Shown here piece after piece: positions 56,896-64,000 of a stretch of DNA of 64,000 bases; the first letter of the stretch is position 1, and each line of letters begins with the position of its first letter. The position numbers and the translations under genes were made by a program. The notes beneath the pieces are model-generated. The model was not told where the DNA came from. It did not search any database and worked only from the letters and a program-made list of their open reading frames with translations. This DNA comes from Pseudovibrio exalbescens DSM 16456 (GTDB lineage: Bacteria > Pseudomonadota > Alphaproteobacteria > Rhizobiales > Stappiaceae): the NCBI RefSeq assembly GCF_000422785.1, contig NZ_AUGS01000002.1:62001-126000 (forward strand), read 5' to 3'.

Positions 56896-58236
56896 ATGAG
56901 CAAACATGCGGCTCTTGTTCAGGATGCATTGAAGCGCTTGATGACCTTGCATCCCAGCGAAATTGACTTGTCCCTTGAGCGGATCGAGCGCGTGCTCGCC
57001 CGTCTTGATAATCCTCACCAAAAGCTGCCGCCGGTCTTTCACATCGCAGGCACCAACGGCAAGGGATCGACAGGGGCATTCATTCGCGCCTTGCTGGAAG
57101 CACAGGGCCAGCGTGTGCATGTTTATACCTCTCCCCATTTGGTGCGCTTCAACGAACGCATCCGCCTGGGTGAAACCGGAGCGCTGGTCAGCGATCGCAA
57201 ACTGCTGGAAGCGCTGGAGGCAGTGGAGACAGCGACCGATGGTCAGCCTATCACCTTTTTTGAAGCAACCACAGCCGCAGCGCTCTGGCTGTTTGCCCGC
57301 GAACCTGCGGATGTCGTCATTCTGGAGGTGGGGCTCGGCGGCATTCTGGATGCCACCAATGTGATTTCCAGCCCGTTGGTAAGCGTGATCACGCCGGTGT
57401 CGTTGGATCACGAGAACTTTCTTGGAAACGATCTGGCGGGGATCGCAAGGGAAAAGGCCGGGATCATCAAGCCTGGACGTCCGGTGGTATGCGGACGTCA
57501 GCAGGACGCCGCCATGCGGGTGATCGAGTATCACGCTGCGCGGGCAAAAGCGCCGCTTCAGGTTATCGCTCAGGATTTCACCGCCTTCGAAGAGCGCGGC
57601 AGATTAGTCTATCAAGATGAAGGGGGGTTGGTGGAGCTTTACCCGCCCAAACTGCCGGGTGACCATCAGATCGACAATGCCGGGCTGGCGGTTGCCGCCG
57701 TTCGTGCCGGTGGGTTCTTGTGCGAACCGCAAAGTGTCACTCCCGCCGTAGAAAAGGCGCTGCGCACCGCCAACTGGCCAGCGCGGATGCAATCCCTGAC
57801 CGATGGCGGACTGATTGATGAACTGCCACTGCTCACCGATGTGTGGGTGGACGGTGGGCACAATCCCGGCGCCGGAGAAGTGGTGGCCCGGTTCATGGCC
57901 GATCTAGAAGAGCAGAACTCCCGGCCGCTTTATCTTGTAGCGGGTATGATGACCACCAAAGACCCGGTGGGGTATTTTTCCCAGTTTGCGGGTTTGGCGC
58001 GGCATGTACTGACAGTGCCGTTGGCCACAACCACCATGGGGCGTAGCCCGGCCGAGTTGGCACAGTTTGCGCGTCAAGCCGGTTTGGCAGCCACGCCGTG
58101 CGCATCGTTTGATGAAGCCTTGAAAGAGTTGAAGGGCCATTTGGCCGATACCATGATTCCGGGACGCGTCCTGTTTTGCGGCTCGCTGTATCTGGCAGGT
58201 GAAGTGCTTGAGGCAAATGGCACCCTGCCAACGTGA
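56896..58236 (+). CDS. folC: bifunctional folylpolyglutamate/dihydrofolate synthase
   Basis: Adds glutamate to dihydropteroate and to folates. The start at 56896 (MSKHAALVQ) gives 446 residues; the frame is open from 56842, but that part overlaps the accD terminator. Mur-ligase-type P-loop GTNGKGST, the DHENFLGN catalytic segment with EKAGIIKPGRP, and the VDGGHNP motif of the C-terminal domain. Follows accD in the conserved trpA-accD-folC block. Confidence 0.95.
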   Translation: MSKHAALVQDALKRLMTLHPSEIDLSLERIERVLARLDNPHQKLPPVFHIAGTNGKGSTGAFIRALLEAQGQRVHVYTSPHLVRFNERIRLGETGALVSDRKLLEALEAVETATDGQPITFFEATTAAALWLFAREPADVVILEVGLGGILDATNVISSPLVSVITPVSLDHENFLGNDLAGIAREKAGIIKPGRPVVCGRQQDAAMRVIEYHAARAKAPLQVIAQDFTAFEERGRLVYQDEGGLVELYPPKLPGDHQIDNAGLAVAAVRAGGFLCEPQSVTPAVEKALRTANWPARMQSLTDGGLIDELPLLTDVWVDGGHNPGAGEVVARFMADLEEQNSRPLYLVAGMMTTKDPVGYFSQFAGLARHVLTVPLATTTMGRSPAELAQFARQAGLAATPCASFDEALKELKGHLADTMIPGRVLFCGSLYLAGEVLEANGTLPT

Positions 58237-58573
58237 CACACAACCCCTGATTCATCCCACACCTGCGATCCGTCCCCTCCCTTGCCTTGCCCTCCCATTG
58301 CGAGTGAGGACGGCGGCAAGCTGTACCTGCGACTCGCTTTGTCCGTGCTTGGGCGGACGGTACAATTGCCGGGTAATCCCACATTTTCCTGCGCGATCAG
58401 GGACATCGCCGCTACAGGTGGGCTCCTGCGCCAAATTACCCCTAAAAAATACTTGACTAAATAACTCATGTTTATATTAGGTAGTGACAAATTCCGAGGT
58501 AAGGCCTCGGGCGCTAGCCAGAAATTTTCCCAGCCAGCTCACTCCAAAGCCATATAACCAAGTCGGGGCAGCC
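58237..58573 (+). promoter_or_regulatory. TonB-receptor upstream region
   Basis: 337 bases between folC and the receptor. No convincing gene; codons are open in the receptor's frame from 58484 but the sequence is not conserved. The last third is AT-rich and contains the candidate IRO box. No riboswitch core was recognised. Confidence 0.6.
58454..58468 (+). promoter_or_regulatory. candidate RirA-binding IRO box
   Basis: TGA-N9-TCA with an AT-rich spacer (TGACTAAATAACTCA). This is the IRO consensus of the rhizobial iron regulator RirA. It overlaps a -35-like TTGACT at 58453-58458, 106 bases before the receptor start, so RirA could block the promoter when iron is plentiful. The six-base consensus is short, and chance occurrence is possible; no rirA gene lies in this window. 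Confidence 0.5.
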
Positions 58574-60625
58574 ATGTTTAATGGAACCGTTTCCCGTGCC
58601 GCCTTGCTGGCTGGCACAACCCTTTCGCTCGCCTTGTCGGCGGGGCAGTCGCATTCACAAGAAGCCATCACGGTCCTTGATGAGATTGTTGTGACCGCAG
58701 GCGAAGAAAAAGTTGCCATCGATACGCCACAGGCAGTGACGGTAGTCGGTCAGGAGGAGATTGACCGCCGCCAGGCAACGACACTAGGCGAGATCCTGAA
58801 TGATATCCCGGGCGTCTCTGTCATCAATGCAGACAACCCGCTCGGAGAATCCCTGAACATCCGGGGGATCGGCGGAATCCTGTCTTCCGATGAAAACCGC
58901 ATGATCGTGCAAGTGGACGGGGTGAAATCGTTCTTTGAAGCCTATCGTGCCGGTTCTTTCTTCTTTGAGCCGGAAATGCTCAAGGAGGTTGAAGTGTTGC
59001 GCGGTCCAGCGTCCTCCACTCTGTATGGTTCTGGTGCTTTGGCTGGCACGGTCAGTGCTCGCACCAAGGACGCAAGCGACTTTCTTGAAGGCGATGATGC
59101 GATTGCCGTTCGTGCTAAAACCACATGGGATTCAAACGGCAATGGCTCCAAGAACTCCTTGATTGCTGCAATGCGCCCGCTGGAAAATCTGGAGTTTCTG
59201 GCCAACTTCAATTATGGCCGTTATGGCGATTACGACGCTGGAAATGGCACGGAACTGGGCAACTCGCGGTTTACGGACCTTTCCGGCCTCGCCAAGCTGA
59301 AATACACCTTCGGTGAAGATCGCGACCAGTCCCTTACAGCAAGTTATTTCAACATCAACAAGTCTGGTAACGGACTGTATGATCAGATTACCCATGAGCC
59401 CATGTTTGGCTATGCGGATCACGTTACAAGTGAACAACAAGGTCGTCTCACCTATGAAAACGCCTTTGCGTCCAATGACTGGCTCGACCTGACAGCTCAG
59501 GTTTCCTATAGCGAAACAAAACGCGATCTGGATGATATCACCTATCGCAATCCGTGGAACGGAGACCCTGCTTTCGGCTTGGAAGCCGAATATGTTTACA
59601 AAACATGGCAGGGAAAGCTGGAAAACACCTCTGAAATTGAAATCTCTGATACCATTCTGGCCTATCTGACAATGGGAGTGGAAGGGCATCATCGCGAACG
59701 TTTGAACCCGCGCTTAATGCCGGATGGCTCCACAACACACGGCGCCTCCTCACATCCGGAAGGAGAGTCACGTTTGTTAGGCGCCTATGGTCAGGCCGAG
59801 ATCATTGTGAACGACCGCTTCACACTCATTCCCGGCATGCGTGTTGACCATTCCCGCCTGTCCCCCGGCAGTGGTGTTGCCCTACAGGATGACGTCAGTG
59901 ATACAGCCTTTTCGCCGAAGTTGGCTGCCATTTATGAACTCACGCACTGGATGAATGTGTTTGGGTCGGTGTCCCATACGGAGCGCTTGCCGGTTATTGA
60001 TGAGGCCTTCACCGGAAACGGCTTTACGGATCTTGGCAAGGAAAAGTCCAACAACTACGAGGCCGGCATCGGGTTCAAGTTCGACGATGTTCTACAGGAT
60101 AGCGATAGCGTACGGTTCAAGGTAACCGGCTTCCACAATGATATTGAGAACTACCTGTACACCACCTTCCAGGTGCCGGGTGGCGCTGTTACCACAGCAA
60201 TTGACGATGTGCAGATCAAGGGTGTTGAAGTCGAAGCTGGCTATGCATCTCCAACCTGGTATGGCACGCTCGGTGCAGCCATAACGCGGGGCGACAACCA
60301 GTCCGAGGATACGTATTTGGAAAGCGTTGCGGCGGACAATGCGTTCTTCACGCTGGGCTACCGGTTTACCGAATACAATCTGGACGTTTCCTGGCGGTCC
60401 GACCTGTATGCACGGCAGGACCGTGTAAACAGTGCTGACAGTGAAACTCCCGGTTACGCGTTGCACAGCGCGCGGTTGAGCTGGTTGCCGGAAGACGGGA
60501 TGTTTGCTGGGGCAGAAGTGCGTGCTAGTGTGACAAACCTGTTCGACAAGGAGTACACGCCACACCTTAGCGGCACCCAAGGCAAGGGCCGGAGCTTCAA
60601 GCTTTCTGTCGCCAAGACATTTTAA
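58574..60625 (+). CDS. TonB-dependent outer-membrane receptor (probably haem/iron type)
   Basis: 683 residues: a signal peptide (MFNGTVSRAALLAG with a hydrophobic core ending near ALSAGQSHSQE), the TonB box ITVLDEIVVTA, a plug domain (about 40-155, with IPGVSVINADNPLGESLNIRG and EVLRGPASSTLYGSGALAGTV), and a 22-strand beta-barrel ending in the aromatic KLSVAKTF. The plug and barrel resemble haem/haemoglobin receptors, but the FRAP/NPNL haem motif was not identified. GGGG precedes the ATG. No transporter or TonB genes lie beside it. Its promoter carries a candidate iron operator. Confidence 0.92.
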   Translation: MFNGTVSRAALLAGTTLSLALSAGQSHSQEAITVLDEIVVTAGEEKVAIDTPQAVTVVGQEEIDRRQATTLGEILNDIPGVSVINADNPLGESLNIRGIGGILSSDENRMIVQVDGVKSFFEAYRAGSFFFEPEMLKEVEVLRGPASSTLYGSGALAGTVSARTKDASDFLEGDDAIAVRAKTTWDSNGNGSKNSLIAAMRPLENLEFLANFNYGRYGDYDAGNGTELGNSRFTDLSGLAKLKYTFGEDRDQSLTASYFNINKSGNGLYDQITHEPMFGYADHVTSEQQGRLTYENAFASNDWLDLTAQVSYSETKRDLDDITYRNPWNGDPAFGLEAEYVYKTWQGKLENTSEIEISDTILAYLTMGVEGHHRERLNPRLMPDGSTTHGASSHPEGESRLLGAYGQAEIIVNDRFTLIPGMRVDHSRLSPGSGVALQDDVSDTAFSPKLAAIYELTHWMNVFGSVSHTERLPVIDEAFTGNGFTDLGKEKSNNYEAGIGFKFDDVLQDSDSVRFKVTGFHNDIENYLYTTFQVPGGAVTTAIDDVQIKGVEVEAGYASPTWYGTLGAAITRGDNQSEDTYLESVAADNAFFTLGYRFTEYNLDVSWRSDLYARQDRVNSADSETPGYALHSARLSWLPEDGMFAGAEVRASVTNLFDKEYTPHLSGTQGKGRSFKLSVAKTF

Positions 60626-60641
60626 CGACGATTCCAAAGGG

Positions 60642-60671
60642 CGGCGGCCTTGAGCCGCCGTCTTCCTGTTT
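60642..60671 (+). terminator. terminator after the TonB receptor
   Basis: 7-bp GC stem CGGCGGC (60642-60648) with GCCGCCG (60654-60660), 5-base loop, followed by a T-rich stretch TCTTCCTGTTT. It lies 16 bases past the receptor stop codon. Confidence 0.65.
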
Positions 60672-60690
60672 GGGTTGAGGCTCCAGTAAC

Positions 60691-61497
60691 CTAGCTGTCC
60701 AGTTCCAGTATTTCCGGCCAGCTCTTGGGGGCATCGCCGTTCAACGGATTGGACGGGTCGCGGCTGTAGCGGATGCTTTCAAAGCGCATGGTGGCGGTAT
60801 CAACCAGCAGCAGCCTGCCCAGTAGTGTTTCGCCGAAACCGGCGATTTCCTTGATTGCTTCCATGGCCTGAAGGGAGCCGAGAACACCGGCCAAGGCGCC
60901 CACAACGCCTGCTTCCTCGCAGGTGGGCACACTGCCCGCCGCCGGCTTGTTGGGAAAAACACAGCGATAGGTCGGATACGGTGTGCCGACCTCGTTGGTG
61001 AGGTAGGGTTTCAAAAGAGTGAGTGATCCGTCGAACCGGCCAATGGCGGCTGTGATCAGCGGCTTTTGCGCAAAAAAGCAGGCATCGCTCGCGAGATAAC
61101 GCGTCTCGAAGTTGTCGCAACAATCAATCACCAAATCATAGTTGCTAACGAGCGCCATCACATTCTGACCGTTGAGGCGTGTGGGATGCGGCTTGACCGA
61201 TACATTGGGATTGAGCCGGGCAATCGCCTCGGCGGCACTTGCCACTTTCGGTTCGCCCAGTTGGTCCGTATCGTGAAGTACCTGCCGCTGCAAATTGGAC
61301 AGGCTGACAACATCATCATCGATAATACCGAGCTGACCGATGCCTGCTGCAGCCAGATACTGCAATACGGGCGAGCCAAGGCCCCCGGCCCCGATGACCA
61401 GAACCTTGGCGTCTTTTAGTTTTTGTTGTCCGGCACCGCCGATTTCTTTCAGCACGATGTGGCGAGCATAACGTTCCAGTTCTGCAGCAGACAGCAC
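60691..61497 (-). CDS. moeB: ThiF/MoeB/HesA-family adenylyltransferase
   Basis: E1-like enzyme that adenylates the C-terminus of a sulfur-carrier protein (MoaD or ThiS). 268 residues from a GTG start. ATP-binding GAGGLGSPVLQ at 36-45, the catalytic Asp in DCCDNFETR and the PTCEEAGVVGALAGVLGSLQA segment. The two CxxC zinc motifs of E. coli MoeB are missing (TYRC in place of CYRC), as in a subset of MoeB/HesA proteins. The partner carrier is not nearby. Precedes nothing on its strand in the window; the hrcA stop is 28 bases upstream. Confidence 0.88.
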   Translation of the reverse strand: MLSAAELERYARHIVLKEIGGAGQQKLKDAKVLVIGAGGLGSPVLQYLAAAGIGQLGIIDDDVVSLSNLQRQVLHDTDQLGEPKVASAAEAIARLNPNVSVKPHPTRLNGQNVMALVSNYDLVIDCCDNFETRYLASDACFFAQKPLITAAIGRFDGSLTLLKPYLTNEVGTPYPTYRCVFPNKPAAGSVPTCEEAGVVGALAGVLGSLQAMEAIKEIAGFGETLLGRLLLVDTATMRFESIRYSRDPSNPLNGDAPKSWPEILELDS

Positions 61498-61525
61498 AAT
61501 AAAGCCTCTCTTTTTGGGAAATGGG

Positions 61526-62605
61526 TCAGGGCAACAGCCGGCTCACCAGCCGCGCTGTGTAATCTACCATCGGGATCACACGGGCGTAGTTCAGCCGGGT
61601 AGGGCCAATCACGCCCAAAACCCCGACGATGCGTTGGTCGCTGTCGCGATAGGGTGAGACGATCAGTGAAGACCCAGAAAGCGAGAACAACTGGGTTTCC
61701 GAGCCGATGAAGATGCGAACTCCTTCTCCCTGCTCGGCCAAGCCCAACAAGCGGATCAACTCGCTCTTGTTTTCAAGATCATCGAACAGCAGCCGGATCC
61801 GCTCAAGGTCTTCAGCCGCCTCAAGATCCTGAAGCAGGTTGGAGCGGCCCCGCACGATGAGCGTGTCGCTGTCGCCGGAACCGCCACCCCACACAGCCAG
61901 ACCGGAGGCGACGACCTTTTCCGTCAATCGGTCCAGTTCCGCTTTGTTTTCCGCCTTTTGGCGTTCAAGCTCTGCCTGTACCTCCGAGATGGTGCGGTTT
62001 CGAATGACAGAGTTCAGATAGTTGGAGGCTTCGACAAGCGCGGATTGCGGCAAGCCGGGCGGCAGATCGACAATGCGGTTCTCGACCGAGCCGTCCTCAC
62101 TGACCAGCACCACCAGCGCCTTGAGCGGCTCAATCTGCACAAACTCCACATGGCGTAGTGGCGCATCCTGCTTGTGGGCCAGCACAACACCAGCTCCCCG
62201 GCTCAAGCCGGACAGCATCTGACTTGCTTCAGTCAAGAGCTGGGCGGAGGTTTTTTCCGACCCGGAGGCCTTGACCTGAATGTCGATTTGCTCGCGCTCC
62301 TCGCGGCTCAGATCCCCCACTTCCAGCAGTCCGTCAACGAACAGTCTCAGGCCGGTTTCCGTTGGCAACCGCCCGGCACTGGTGTGAGGCGAATACAAAA
62401 GCCCCATGTGTTCCAGATCAGACATGACGTTGCGCACGGATGCCGGAGACAGTGGCTTGCTCAACCCGCGCGACAATGCGCGGGACCCCGAGGGTTCGCC
62501 AGTGCCGAGATAGTTCTCGACAATGCGCCGGAATATTTCGCGGGATCTTTCGTCAAGCTCGGTCAGTGGAACGGAAGAAGGTCCGCTGGTCACGTGTTTG
62601 CTCAC
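61526..62605 (-). CDS. hrcA: heat-inducible transcription repressor HrcA
   Basis: Represses groESL/dnaK operons through the CIRCE element. The GTG at 62605 gives 359 residues, near the family norm; the frame is open to 62704, and a GTG at 62593 is another option. Winged-helix ([45 protein letters not shown]), a GAF-like domain ([22 protein letters not shown]) and the dimerisation segment. No CIRCE sequence was seen in this window. Divergent from rph with about 200 bases between. Confidence 0.93.
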   Translation of the reverse strand: MSKHVTSGPSSVPLTELDERSREIFRRIVENYLGTGEPSGSRALSRGLSKPLSPASVRNVMSDLEHMGLLYSPHTSAGRLPTETGLRLFVDGLLEVGDLSREEREQIDIQVKASGSEKTSAQLLTEASQMLSGLSRGAGVVLAHKQDAPLRHVEFVQIEPLKALVVLVSEDGSVENRIVDLPPGLPQSALVEASNYLNSVIRNRTISEVQAELERQKAENKAELDRLTEKVVASGLAVWGGGSGDSDTLIVRGRSNLLQDLEAAEDLERIRLLFDDLENKSELIRLLGLAEQGEGVRIFIGSETQLFSLSGSSLIVSPYRDSDQRIVGVLGVIGPTRLNYARVIPMVDYTARLVSRLLP

Positions 62606-62811
62606 TCCAAGATCATGTGTGCCCTGTCCCCAATATAATCGAGCAGGTTCAAGAGTTCTATATCCTCTGAACCGGGGGTGCGGAAAGCAATTTTCGGATT
62701 TCATGTCATAAAATTGATCGCGGCCTTTGCGCTTGAGCTCATGTGACGTTAAAACCGGCGCGAGCTACAGGCAGTTGTGCCTCCTGCCCTGACAAACCAA
62801 TGGAGTTGGCC

Positions 62812-63528
62812 TTGAACCGTCCATCCAAACGCGCGCCGGAAGAAATGCGCCCGGTGACCCTTGAACGGGGTGTATCCAAACATGCTGAAGGATCATGTCT
62901 TGTAAAATTTGGCGATACGCACGTGCTGTGCACGGCGAGCCTGGAAGAACGGGTGCCGCCATGGCTGCGCGGCCAGAATCAGGGCTGGGTCACGGCAGAA
63001 TACGGCATGTTGCCGCGCGCCACTCATGACCGCATGCGCCGGGAAGCATCTGCGGGTAAGCAGTCGGGCCGGACGCAGGAAATCCAGCGCCTGATTGGTC
63101 GCTCCTTGCGCGCTGTTGTGGATCTGAAAGCGCTGGGCGAACGCCAGATCTCCGTTGACTGCGATGTCATTCAGGCGGATGGCGGAACTCGTACGGCCTC
63201 GATCACCGGAGCCTGGGTCGCCCTGCATGATTGCCTTCAGTGGATGAAGGCGCGCGATATGGTGAAAGACAATGTGCTTGTTGACCATATTGCCGCTATC
63301 TCCTGCGGTATATACGAAGGCACGCCGGTGGCTGATCTGGACTATCTGGAGGACTCGGCCGCAGAAACCGATGCCAATTTCGTGATGACCGGTCAGGGTG
63401 GCATTGTTGAGATTCAGGGAACGGCAGAAGGTAAACCGTTTTCCGAAGACGAATTCGGCCAACTCATGGGCTTGGCGAAGAACAGCATTGCCAAGCTGGT
63501 TGAGCTGCAAAAACTCTCTATCCTGTAA
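62812..63528 (+). CDS. rph: ribonuclease PH (TTG start)
   Basis: Phosphorolytic 3'-5' exoribonuclease that trims tRNA 3' ends. The TTG at 62812 follows GGAG by seven bases and gives the conserved [14 protein letters not shown] start and 238 residues, the usual length. An ATG at 62800 lacks a ribosome-binding site. Motifs: [30 protein letters not shown]-like segment ([15 protein letters not shown]), and [10 protein letters not shown]. Forms the rph-rdgB pair usual in Proteobacteria, divergent from hrcA. Confidence 0.95.
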   Translation: MNRPSKRAPEEMRPVTLERGVSKHAEGSCLVKFGDTHVLCTASLEERVPPWLRGQNQGWVTAEYGMLPRATHDRMRREASAGKQSGRTQEIQRLIGRSLRAVVDLKALGERQISVDCDVIQADGGTRTASITGAWVALHDCLQWMKARDMVKDNVLVDHIAAISCGIYEGTPVADLDYLEDSAAETDANFVMTGQGGIVEIQGTAEGKPFSEDEFGQLMGLAKNSIAKLVELQKLSIL

Positions 63529-63543
63529 GCAAGGGATCTATGA

Positions 63544-64000
63544 ATGACTGAACGCCGTCTTGAGCCGGGTCGTCTTGTGGTGGCCAGCCACAACAAGGGA
63601 AAGCTGAAAGAAATCAACGAATTGTTGGAGCCCTTCGGCTTTGACGTGGTCTCTGCCGGAGATCTGGGCCTCCCGGAGCCGGTGGAAGACGGCGAAACGT
63701 TTGAAGCCAACGCCGAAATCAAGGCGTTGGCTGCAGCAAAAGCCTCGGGGCTTCCGGCATTGGCCGATGACAGCGGGTTTTGCGTCAACGCGCTGATGGG
63801 TGACCCTGGCGTTTATTCCGCCCGCTGGGCCGGACCGGGCAAAGACTTTTCGGTTGCCATGCAGAAGGTGGAAGACAAGCTGCAGGCGCTGGGCGCAACG
63901 GACCGCGGCTGTTACTTTGTGGCCGTGTTGTGCGTGGCCTGGCCGGATGGTCACACGCAGTTCTATCGCGGTGAAGTGCACGGGGATGCCGTTTGGCCAC
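63544..64000 (+). CDS. rdgB: XTP/dITP pyrophosphatase (3' end cut by window)
   Basis: Nucleotide house-cleaning enzyme (RdgB/HAM1) that hydrolyses dITP and XTP. The reading frame is open from the ATG at 63544 to the window's right edge, about 152 residues of an expected 200 or so. Visible family features: [13 protein letters not shown] (the SHNxxK motif), [22 protein letters not shown] and [10 protein letters not shown]. 15 bases after rph. Confidence 0.93.
   Translation, partial: MTERRLEPGRLVVASHNKGKLKEINELLEPFGFDVVSAGDLGLPEPVEDGETFEANAEIKALAAAKASGLPALADDSGFCVNALMGDPGVYSARWAGPGKDFSVAMQKVEDKLQALGATDRGCYFVAVLCVAWPDGHTQFYRGEVHGDAVWP

Noticed and set aside
55953-56903. 316-codon minus-strand frame inside accD
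   Set aside because: Antisense to accD; Cys/His-rich random-looking composition and no family resemblance.
58237-58453. cobalamin or other riboswitch upstream of the TonB receptor
   Set aside because: No B12-box-like core or other recognisable riboswitch motif was found.

Overview
This 64 kb window is a stretch of ordinary-looking alphaproteobacterial chromosome. The proteins (Irr, HemJ, AccD, MaeB, fabA-fabB-fabI beside irr) and the neighbourhood leuS-lptE-holA, [20 protein letters not shown], rho-hemJ-hemE, ppsR-maf-aroE-coaE-dnaQ point to the Hyphomicrobiales (Rhizobiales). Base composition looks moderate in GC rather than the very high GC of many soil rhizobia, which would suit a marine member such as the Stappiaceae. 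That placement is an inference, and species cannot be named from sequence reading alone. No tRNA or rRNA gene, insertion sequence, prophage or CRISPR array was seen.

The left part (1-20 kb) is the replication-origin neighbourhood. The 428-base gap between hemE (minus) and ppsR (plus) at 16321-16748 sits where the chromosomal origin lies in Caulobacter and Sinorhizobium. Apart from the leuS-lptE-holA block and the yyaL-like gene, genes to its left run leftward and genes to its right run rightward, as expected for leading-strand genes around an origin. Left of it lie parA and parB, and a scatter of parS sites: six matches of differing quality to TGTTTCACGTGAAACA between 6.9 and 13.3 kb, three of them inside coding sequence. 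Two weaker sites lie at 36.9 and 39.4 kb.

The middle part (20-43 kb) holds a 2-hydroxyacid dehydrogenase, an SH3-domain exported protein, the unsaturated fatty-acid operon fabA-fabB-fabI divergent from the haem/iron regulator irr, DNA repair genes (nth, an Ada-type methyltransferase, mutS, polA, dut), trpF-trpB, a malic enzyme-phosphotransacetylase fusion, cysK and several small metabolic enzymes. The right part (43-64 kb) holds fxsA, a Tim44-like gene, mltA, an Smr protein, an XRE regulator, glnD-murJ-trpS, a yiaW-yiaV-like membrane pair, trpA-accD-folC, a TonB-dependent receptor with a candidate RirA (IRO) operator, moeB, and the divergent hrcA and rph-rdgB pair. The window cuts leuS at its 5' end and rdgB at its 3' end.

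Points that stand out: (i) the oriC/parS architecture, with parS cores written in the same reading frame as Val-Ser-(Arg/His)-Glu in three unrelated proteins; (ii) the tryptophan operon, usually trpF-trpB-trpA-accD-folC in this group, is split, with trpFB 24 kb away and on the other strand; (iii) TrpA carries Glu where the catalytic Asp60 is expected; (iv) an iron-type operator in front of an isolated TonB receptor. I did not find a convincing undescribed multi-gene system.
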